Shown here one piece after another: positions 55,966 through 64,000 of a stretch of DNA of 64,000 nt (positions are counted from its first letter, which is position 1; each line of letters opens with the position of its first letter). The notes below the pieces were generated by a model. It had not been told where the DNA came from. It did not search any database and was given only the letters and a program-made list of their open reading frames with translations. The DNA lies in NCBI GenBank assembly GCA_021018995.1, contig CM037598.1, positions 43,392,685 through 43,456,684 on the forward strand, written 5' to 3'. The stretch comes from Chloranthus sessilifolius. Lineage: Eukaryota > Streptophyta > Magnoliopsida > Chloranthales > Chloranthaceae. Both the position numbers and the translations under genes were made by a program.

Positions 55966-58426
55966 TGTTGAGGTATTTTAAGTACTTGCTACTAACTTTA
56001 TTGGAGATGGTGATAAGAATTGGGTAACTAAAAATAAAAGATGGATTGAGGAGCAGCAAGCCTAAAAATGCACAGTCTTGCAAGATACAGGGCCTGTTGT
56101 GGCAAGTTTTGATAAGTAAGAGTTTGTCCCACAGGGAAAGTTGATATAAAGCTCTAAGGGAGCTATCTTTAGTAGGCCCTCCAGATCTGGCTATAGATCT
56201 GGCAATCCTAAATGGAAGGGGATTTATGGTCACTATAGTCTAAATCCTAAGGTAACTTAACGCTTAAACTACAGAAAGGGTTGAGAAGGGTGATGGAGTG
56301 TGAGAAAATAAATATAAAAGGGTGAGAAGTATGCTATTAGGTACAGATCTGATGGGTCTTATAACTCAGACTCAGATCTGCTGTTAGAGAAATCCTGTCC
56401 AATGGCTACATTATCACCAAAGAGGAGAAAGGATCCAACTCACTCTTGTGCCCTGATCCAATCCCTTATGGCTATAACCTATCCACTTGAATGGTCACAG
56501 ACTATCCAATAGGGGAATCACAATCCAGAGATGGGTCAGAACAAGGTTATCATTGTAGGCACTACTTCATCCAGGCTATAAGCTTAAGAATCCATAGGAA
56601 CCTCAACCTCTAAAGCTCTGTGTGTGGGGCTAGGCCTACAACGTGCACTAGCCTGGACACACAAAACCAGCAAGAGTTTGAGTACTGCTTTTAAGCTTGG
56701 CTATTCACTGCTTTAGAAAGACAGCAGTGATCCAATCACAAGCCTACAATCTCTACAGCCAGATCAGATCTGCCATCTGATGGTGGGTCTATACAAATAC
56801 AGGGGAGTCTGTCTCTGCACAATCTCTCACAAGGCTACAAGCACAAGTGCAGAGAAGAAGAATCTGTCTTAGATCTGTGGATTGGCCTCACCCTAGGGCT
56901 ATAATCTGTCCACTTGAATGGTCATAGACTATCCACAGAGGCTATCCTCCTCACAAAGGTCTAAGTCAGAACAAGAACATTGTTGTCGCCACCATGTTCA
57001 CAAGGCTACCAACATAAGCTCCCATGGGGATCCAGATTTAGTGGGTCCTGTGGTGGGGTTATGCCTGCAATGTGCCTAACCTGGACACACAGGTCACTTG
57101 GATGTAAGTAATGCCTTAAAGACAATCCTCCATTGCTTACAGTACAACTTAGCAATGGAGGATCTCAAGGCAGCAGCCTTGCACAGAACAACTCACACAA
57201 CACCAATCCCATGCATGCAATAGATCCTATTACAAAACTCCATTAAAACTATACCAAATAATCATACAAAGTCATAACCAGCAAGTGTTGGACTATGGAG
57301 AGAAGAAAAAAGGAAAAAGAAAACTCCTAAACCCTAACCTTGTCCTACTATAATTCTACAGTCGATTTCAAGAAGGAGTACAGAAGTTAAGTCCCAAAAG
57401 AGATCCTTAAACCTAAGCTAGGCTTCGACTTATATAGCAGTCAGCTCTCTCGGAATTAGGGTTAGGAAAACCCTAATTTTTCAATGTAATTGTGGCCCAT
57501 TCCTGTCTCTTGGATGCCTCGGGGCGTGTGCACGGAGATTGGAGCATTGGAGTGCATTCCCTAATTGCTGGAAGTTCTCAGATTACCCCTACAGAAGTGG
57601 GGCGAAGTCAAGAACCCGATCCTCGCTGGGTAGAAAAGATTTCCAGATCTTTCCACGTGGTAGAATTGGCGTCGCGAGGTTGAATTGACTTGAAGCTCAT
57701 GTAGTCACGGGATTGATACTTTGGTCATCGAGGGATACTTCTGGCTGTCGTGAGATTGCTCTTTCCTTTTGAATGGCGCGGGAATTGCGCGTGCGGTTCT
57801 TCCCTTGGTGAATTTTGCAGGGATCCTTGCAAGGAAGCAGTGTTCATAGGCCTATGGATCACACGAGCATTTCCTTGAAGGTTTGTATCCCGCGGCCACA
57901 ACGCGACAGCCGCGCGCTAGAGTGCCTGGAGCTATCTCTCTTCAGTGAATCGCACGACGATTGACGACTCCTTTCTTGAGCTACACAAGACTACGTGAAT
58001 GTTGATGACTGAAACTCGTGAGAACCTCGCGAAGTCTGCTTTTCAATTCTTTCTGTCATCAAACCGCGCGAGAATGACATGAAGACTATGCGACCAATTG
58101 TTGTGCTATCTTCAGAAGCCCGCGACAACTGCGCGAAGGAATTCTCTCTGGTTCAATTGAACCCTACGACATTTGTGCGAGGCATTCTTCTTAGTTTGTT
58201 TCTGTTTTGCTGTGCCTATGCTGCAGCCAATTCTCTGTCTGGGTTCAACCTTTATTCTTTTGAGGGACTTCTGGGGCAATAGTAGGCTTCTTGGCATGGT
58301 TAGGTGTTTATTTGCAGCTACTGCTTATTACCTACAGAATAGACTTAAAACACATTTATTAAATGATTAAGGGTCTAACAGAGATTAAGTTAAGGGGTGA
58401 AAAGTGGTACTTTTCAGGTCTTAACA
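55966..58426 (-). repeat. R5 3' LTR (2.5 kb)
   Basis: On the minus strand it starts TGTTAAGACCTGAAAAGTAC and ends CCTCAACA. The upstream region (about 57480-58150) is rich in CGCGAG/CTCGCG-type words. A TATA box (minus-strand TATATAA) lies at 57430-57436, and two stem-loops are near 56491 and 56918. R0 has the same LTR type. Confidence 0.85.
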
Positions 58427-60040
58427 CACCCCCAAACCTAATCTTTGTTAGTCCCTTAGCAAAGCTGTAATTAATTAAATGTCACTTTCATAGGGATCAC
58501 GAGTACATTTAGCATATGTACCAAGCCTTTTAAACCCCTAGGTGATCCCTAGTGGAGGAGTGAAGTCTCCTGAGGGTTTTCAGTGAAGACACCGACAAAC
58601 TTCACCATTAGAACAGTTAAGTATAGTGCAGCTAATGACAACACAGATTTAAATGTACAAAGCTTCATTCCACACCCATTCTTTAACACTTAGAGGAAAC
58701 TGCAGCAGTGTTGCAGGACATTTAAAACTTAAAAGTTAACATGTGTTTGCATCACCACCATTCACCTAACATTAGAAATTCATTGGGTTTAAATCAATAC
58801 CCAGCTTGCCTTAAATTCGAAATTCAGGTTGAATACAACCCCAATGAAGTCAAAATTTAGACCCAATTCTCACTAGGGCTATCTCTCAACATTAACAATC
58901 TGAGAGTGTTCACATTCACAACAGCTCAAGAGCAGTTACAAACCCCAAATGGGCCTGCAAGCATTAGCATAGGCAAAGCTTCTAATTTCTGATATCCTCA
59001 TGAATTTTCACCATAGATTGGACAACTCCTCATCTCCACATGACAGCTCATTTTACTTTGGATCCACAAGGTCTTTTTGAATGGGTTGTAATGTGGCTTA
59101 TGGGTGAGGGATGTAAAAAATAAGGGGTAAAAACGAAATCCAAATTAAGAAATCAGCAAGGTAAAGGGTAATTCATGACTTCACAACCTTCATTTCAGCA
59201 AAAACTTCATCTTTCTTTTTTATATTCCAGACTCAAAGTGGCTAGCTTCTCCTCTTCTTTTCAATTTTCAGATGATGTTGTTCTCTAGACTTCTCTTTCT
59301 TTTTCTCTTTTTATTTTTATTCACTCTTTTTTTATGATTTTTTTTATGATGAACTGCCACACAACTGTCATTGATACACGGCTGTTCACAAGTTGCTTTT
59401 CTTCACCTTCCACAGAATGTTGGACCATTCTCAATATTTTTAACTCCTTCTCCTTTACCTTCTGAATTCTCAGAGTGAGGGTAAGGTTGAATCAGGTCAT
59501 GAGGTTAAGGTGCAAGTTTTCTGGTGTTTGTGAAAGAAAAGTATGATTTTAAGGCTCAACTAGTGTATGCAAAAGGGTAAATTTTAAAAGGTTAGATTTT
59601 CAGGCTCAAACTGTCCAAATGAGGGCCTTTGATTATTTCCTTAGTATCATGAGTGCTGTCAATTAGTTTTGATTTGGAGGTGTACAATTTCTAGTGAAAA
59701 AGTCTTGATTCAATCAGTCCTTAGAGCAGAAATAATGCCAAAAATACTCTTCAAAAGAAAATAATGGGCCCAAATCTCACTAGATATGGTCATCAAATTT
59801 AACCCATGGGGTGTATTTTTATCTATTTCTCTCCTCTTAGGTTCACTGAGTATTAACTAAAAATTTTTCTGATATTAGCTTCATGGTGGTGTCAAGATTT
59901 TAACTTATTCAGTTTCGAAATGTTTGCAAAAATTTTTTTTTTTTTTTTTACAAGTTTCCTCATTGTATCAAGTTAAGTGGAAATAGAGTTTATTCATCCC
60001 AGTTATACCACCATTACTGCACTAAAATTAACTATTCTAT
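58427..60040 (-). other. R5 3' untranslated region with terminal module
   Basis: Reverse-complement counterpart of the R2 3' region. The terminal hairpin/G-rich module is at 58427-58464 (CACCCCCAAACCTAA, then a CTTTGTT/AGCAAAG stem). No gene is seen. Confidence 0.75.
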
Positions 60041-60097
60041 TGGCAGACCTATCTTGCCACACCCCCAAACCATGAGGAGCAGTGTCCTCACTGGTTC
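60041..60097 (-). promoter_or_regulatory. R5 inner hairpin / G-rich module
   Basis: On the minus strand: an imperfect hairpin around CCAGTG-AGGA-CACTGC (60080-60094), then GGTTTGGGGGTGTGGCA. The loop AGGA is the same as in R1 and R4. The stem has mismatches. Confidence 0.6.
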
Positions 60098-60274
60098 AAA
60101 GGTGAGAAAATGCAGTGGAGTCCAGTGAGATAAATAAACACAGAGTAAGACAGAGAAACAGAAAAAATAATGCTAACTGAACAGTATAGAACTAAAAGAA
60201 ACTTTCATTAAAATAAAAAGAATATATTATAAAAAGAGGTAAAAAGAAAAGACAAAATGGGGGGGGAAGATGGA

Positions 60275-60522
60275 TCAAGGGAGAGTCGATGGGGGAGGGT
60301 TTAAGGAAGATGGTGGGGGAGATGCAAGTGGTTCCATTTTTTTCTTCTTCTTCTCTCTCTTCTCCTTTTTCTTCTTTTCCTTCTCCTCCTTGGCGAGGAT
60401 CCTCTGGACCGCGTCATACTCATCCCAGAGAAATTCTAATGGGTCCAGCTCCTTAGGCGGTGGGGGTCCGACCACATCGGATAGAATTTGATTGGGAACT
60501 CGTAAGGTTTGTCATCCGCCAT
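60275..60522 (-). pseudogene. R5 small MADDK-type reading frame, fossil
   Basis: Starts MADDK on the minus strand, after a C/T-rich leader and a TATA-like TTTTAAATAGGCC (about 60587-60599 on the plus strand). It shares DPLEFLWDEYDAVQ and a very Lys/Glu-rich helix with R1 and R2. Broken. Confidence 0.55.
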
Positions 60523-61159
60523 GGTTGTGAGGAGGGCCGGACAACTAGGGCTAGAAGAGGAAGGATGAGATGAAGAGGAACGAAAGGCCTATTTAAAAGA
60601 GTTGGACGGTGGCAAATGAATCGGCATAATAAAGCTTTGTCCCTTTCCCAGCTTGGCAATAAATTAGAATTGTGTGGGGAATGAAGAATCTCTCAACTGA
60701 TTATGGGAAAAGAGAGCGCACAATAAATGATGGTCTAAAGATAGGCTTGGTATGCAAGGGGATCCTGTGTATCGCACAGCTACACACTAGAACTTGTGGA
60801 AATTTGCTTTACACGTGGTAAGAACTTTGCGAGGAGCACAGACAGGGCCCATAAATATGAAAAGGAAACCATTTTAATCCTATCATTGAAGTCAACAGTC
60901 ACATGGATTCCTATCTGAAATGATCATAGCCTCCCTAAATACATCTCCCATGACAAAATAGAACAAAATGAAGACAAAAATAGAAAAGCACACAGAATAG
61001 ATCAATATACAAAAAAAAAGAAAAATTATATTAACTGGAAAAACATGTACAATTGTAATTACAAGTAGAAGATTGGAAGGGGACAAAAAGAAAAACCTAA
61101 GTACAATCTAATCTAGTCTAAGAGGAAGAAGAATTTGAATCAGAATCTGTCAGGAAATC

Positions 61160-64000
61160 CTAGCCCATCTTTTTAGCATGTTCCCTAAAGGCAGCTTTGT
61201 CCTGTTTCCTCTTGGCTTTCTTGGACTTTCTTGTTTCGGCTGGGGTTTTCCTCATGGTTGGAGCTTTTGGTGCTCTCACCCTTACTTTTGGCTGCTTTGG
61301 TATTTTTGGTTCCTTAGGTTCTTGAGGGGCTTTTCCTTTTCTTTTCACAGGGGGGGTTACAGGGGATTTGCCTTTACCTTTGCTTTCCTCAGTGGGGACC
61401 ACTGGGGATTTTCCTTTTGCTTTGGACTCAGGCTGGCCAGGGGATCGTGCCTCCTCAGACTGGGCAGCTGGCTCTTTGCCAATTTTTATAGAGGCTGCTG
61501 TGGAAGCAGTCCTCTTAGCAGTGACTTTCCTCTGTTTAAGATAAGTTTGCTCTTTTGGGGTGCAGCAGAGGCCTTGGTAGGTGGAGGTTACTCTATCAGG
61601 GGTGAGGTAGGAGGGGCAGTAGGGGCCTTCCATTTTTCTTACTAGGTCTTAGGTTGTGCCTCCTCAGACTGGGCGGTTGGAGCTGGAGTAGCTTTAGGCT
61701 CTGGGTATGGCATGAGCAGTGGGGTGGAGTTGAGGAGAGCATTTCATGCGATATCTGGATTTTGTGTTTGAGGAGATCAGTCTCATGGATTTCCTTTGAG
61801 ATTCTGAAGATCTCCTGAGCATTGTTGAGTCTCTTTTCAATCAGTATGGCCCGCACCTTCTCTGTAGCAGCATTTGCTTTCTCCAGCTCCAAATTTAGCT
61901 CATTATAAGCAGCTGTAGATTTGGCCTTCTGATAGGCCTCCAGGATATTTGTCCACCCCAAGGAGATGCCCAGTAGTTGTTTTCTATGGGCCTCCTTTAT
62001 TTCATCAATCTACTACAGCAGGGGGGTCTCAATGGACTGGTGAAGTTTGGCCATGTCCCTCAGGACATCCTTCCTAAGATAGGGATTATCCCTCATGGCA
62101 TGGAGGATGGTGAGGTAGGGAGGGATGTAAAAGAAATGTTTGGGTGCGATGGGCAGTGATGAAGTGGAAGGAGCAAACTGTGATTGGTCCTGTGGGGGGG
62201 GGGGATAATAGTGGGTAAATCTAGTTGTGGGGGAGGGATAGGTTACATGTTTGTATATGTTTTTCGGTGAAGGTTGGAGGGGTAGGATAAGAGGGGGATG
62301 GAGGGTATAGGGGAAAGGAAAATGGTGTAGGCTCAATAGGAGGAGGGGTGATGGGGGGAGAAATGGGAATGGTGAAAGGGATGAAAGAGGAGGGTGGGGT
62401 GGTGGGGATTAAAGGGATTGTTGGTGGTGGGGTGGGGGTTGGGAGTCGTGGGAAAGTCATTTGGGTGGTTTGTCGGAAGGGATGGGTGGGTTGCTTAATG
62501 TCTGAAGGGTGGTTTGGATGGATGTGAGTTTAGTCTGCATCTGGTCATGTTTGTGCGTAATGGTGGATAATTGGGATTGGATGTCTTGGATAAGGAATAG
62601 GATGAGGTGTAGTGTGTCTGAGGTTGGGAGGTTGGGTTGTGTAGAAATAGAGGTGAGGAAGGGGCATGATGGAAAGTGGAAAGAGGGGGGGATTGGAGTT
62701 CTGGTGAGTGATGGAGTGATGTAGTTGGGGTGTCTGGGAGGGGGGTGTAGTGGGTAGGCATTGTGTCAAGGAAGGTAGCCATAAAGGCTTGGAATCCTAT
62801 AGTTGTGTTAAGGGTTAAGTCAATGTCTGTGAGTGGGGATGTAGTAGGTATGGCTGGGGTGGTAGTTTCTTCAAGGTGAGGTGTGTCAGTGTGGATGAAA
62901 GGGATTGAGGGTGGTGTCTGGGAGATGGGGGGTTGTCTCAGTGGTTTTTCATTTTTTATAGGAAATGAGTGGAGGGTTGTCAGGTTTATGTGAAGCTGAT
63001 GGGGGTATTGGGGCTGTGTACTGAGATAAGGTAGGGGATGGGGAGTCCTCCCAGGTGCCAATCACAGGTGAAGGGGGAGTCGATGCAGGAGGGTGAGAGA
63101 GAGATGGAATAGGGGTAGTGGATGCAGGAGTAAAAGGTGGTGGGGAAATGGGGGCTGCTGCAGCAGTGGTGGCAACAGGCTTTGTGAGCACCTCCTTGGT
63201 AGCAGGGGTAGACCTTGTTCCAGCTGCCTCTTCTGCTTGTTTGGAAAGGGCCTGAGCCTCAGCTTTCTTCTTCTTCTGGGCCTCCATCAGGCTCCTGTTG
63301 ATTCCCCATTGCCTCTTGGCAAAAGTAGTAGGGGCAAGGGTGGTAGTCTGCTCAGTTTTCGCTATCTTGTACCCCCCCTTGATTAGCAGCAAGGTAAGGA
63401 CCCTGGCATAGGGGAGTGTGTGAGGCTTCTTGTTCGTCCCTATTTTATCCACTAGGTCTTTCATTGCCTCGAAGATGAGCCAGGCCGCATGGAAGCCTTG
63501 GCCAAGAGAGAAAGAATAGACAACATCCGCGATGGGAGTTCTCCTCTCTTGCTGATATCCTGAGCAGTAAACGTTCTTTCGCAGGACTTGGTCAATGAAG
63601 AGGAGTTCAGGTTCCAATTCTCTCCTTCTGATCGAATCCCCTCTGGCCTTTAATCCTTTGGTCAAAGCCCTTGAATTGTATCAATGGAGGCGCTCAGGGG
63701 GGGGCCATATCCACAGCTAGGGTCGAATGCGGCTAGGATGCCCAAAACTTCAGCAATCACCTTGGGGCTCACTAGCATCTCAAAATCGTCAATCAGCACC
63801 AGTAAGCATACTTGTCCATCCTTGTCCTTCTTGACCCTGATGTGCTGATAAAACAGTTACACTAGCCTAGGGTAGGCTAGTACTGGAATTCCTCTCATCA
63901 AGGGTATCAGGCCCGCTTTGCTCATAAACTGCATGGCAGGGGCAGAGAGAGGTTCCTTCTCAAAAAATGGTAGGTCAAAAGCTATCTCAGGCTCCAATGG
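61160..64000 (-). pseudogene. R5 env-like region fossil, start beyond the window
   Basis: Read on the minus strand: a globular part (AYPRLV, VLIDDFEMLVSPKVIAEVLG, then LRKNVYCSGYQQERRTPIAD) matching R3, a very Pro/Ser/Thr-rich stretch (about 62950-62220), a probable coiled coil (LNLELEKANAATEKVRAILI, about 61920-61830) and a Lys/Pro-rich basic end (about 61630-61160). Same family and part order as R3. Broken in a few places. Confidence 0.7.

Larger units (their letters stand above)
55966..64000 (-). mobile_element. R5, Athila-type element on the minus strand, runs off the window
   Basis: The 3' LTR is at 55966-58426, preceded (higher coordinates) by the terminal module, a long 3' region, the inner module, the small MADDK-type frame and an env-like region open at the window end. 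It is inserted in the R1 3' region, so it is younger than R1. The visible coding part is broken in a few places. Confidence 0.85.

Noticed and set aside
57492-58370. Short open frames in GC-richer DNA, considered as a host gene end
   Set aside because: The stretch is the upstream part of the R5 LTR; the start and end of that LTR and its TATA box account for it.
61178-61645. 155-residue Phe/Gly-rich frame on the plus strand
   Set aside because: It is the antisense shadow of the Lys/Pro-rich end of the R5 env-like region.

Overview
This looks like a gene-poor, repeat-filled stretch of a flowering-plant nuclear genome. The evidence is spliced plant genes inside a CACTA transposon, Athila-type Ty3/Gypsy retroelements whose primer-binding site matches the 3' end of plant tRNA-Asp, a plant tRNA-derived SINE remnant, and a fragment of a plant autophagy gene (ATG8). 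The species cannot be told from the sequence. I see no intact host gene, no rRNA or tRNA gene and no CRISPR array. Almost every base belongs to a transposable element inserted in another. Layout: (i) 1-611, the proline-rich tail of an env-like region plus unassigned DNA. (ii) 612-15439, the LTR of an old element (R0), split by a complete-ended CACTA element at 781-14935 with 13-bp inverted ends and an AAA target duplication. (iii) 15440-55965, an Athila-type element R1 chopped up by later insertions: R2 (17601-30480) in its primer-binding site, R3 (33891 to about 43559) in its reverse transcriptase region, and R4 (48802-55716) and R5 (minus strand, 55966 to beyond the window end) in its long 3' untranslated region. 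Five-base target duplications support R2 (GCTGC) and R4 (GTGAG). The CACTA element carries a tnp2-type transposase gene and a second Transposase_24-type gene, both spliced and both damaged. In the first intron of the second gene, on the opposite strand, lie three exons of an ATG8e-like host gene, with introns kept: a gene capture. All R elements share one architecture: LTRs of about 1.8-2.5 kb, a tRNA-Asp-type primer-binding site, gag with a zinc knuckle, protease, reverse transcriptase, RNase H and integrase (R1, R2), an env-like 'plant transposon protein' region (R3, R5), a small MADDK-type reading frame (R1, R2, R5) and a 1.5-2 kb 3' untranslated region. R4 has no coding part and is a young LARD-type element. 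All protein regions of these elements are fossils. The most interesting signals are non-coding and shared by the elements. One: a hairpin with a purine-rich loop followed by a G-rich polypurine-like motif, present twice per element about 1.6 kb apart, the inner hairpin showing compensated base changes between copies. Two: arrays of a short CG-containing motif that differ by subfamily, placed upstream of the LTR TATA box and again inside the elements before TATA boxes that precede the 3' reading frames, suggesting an internal promoter. Three: a stem-loop of the form ATGGTC-TGT-GACCAT, repeated in the downstream half of the LTRs.
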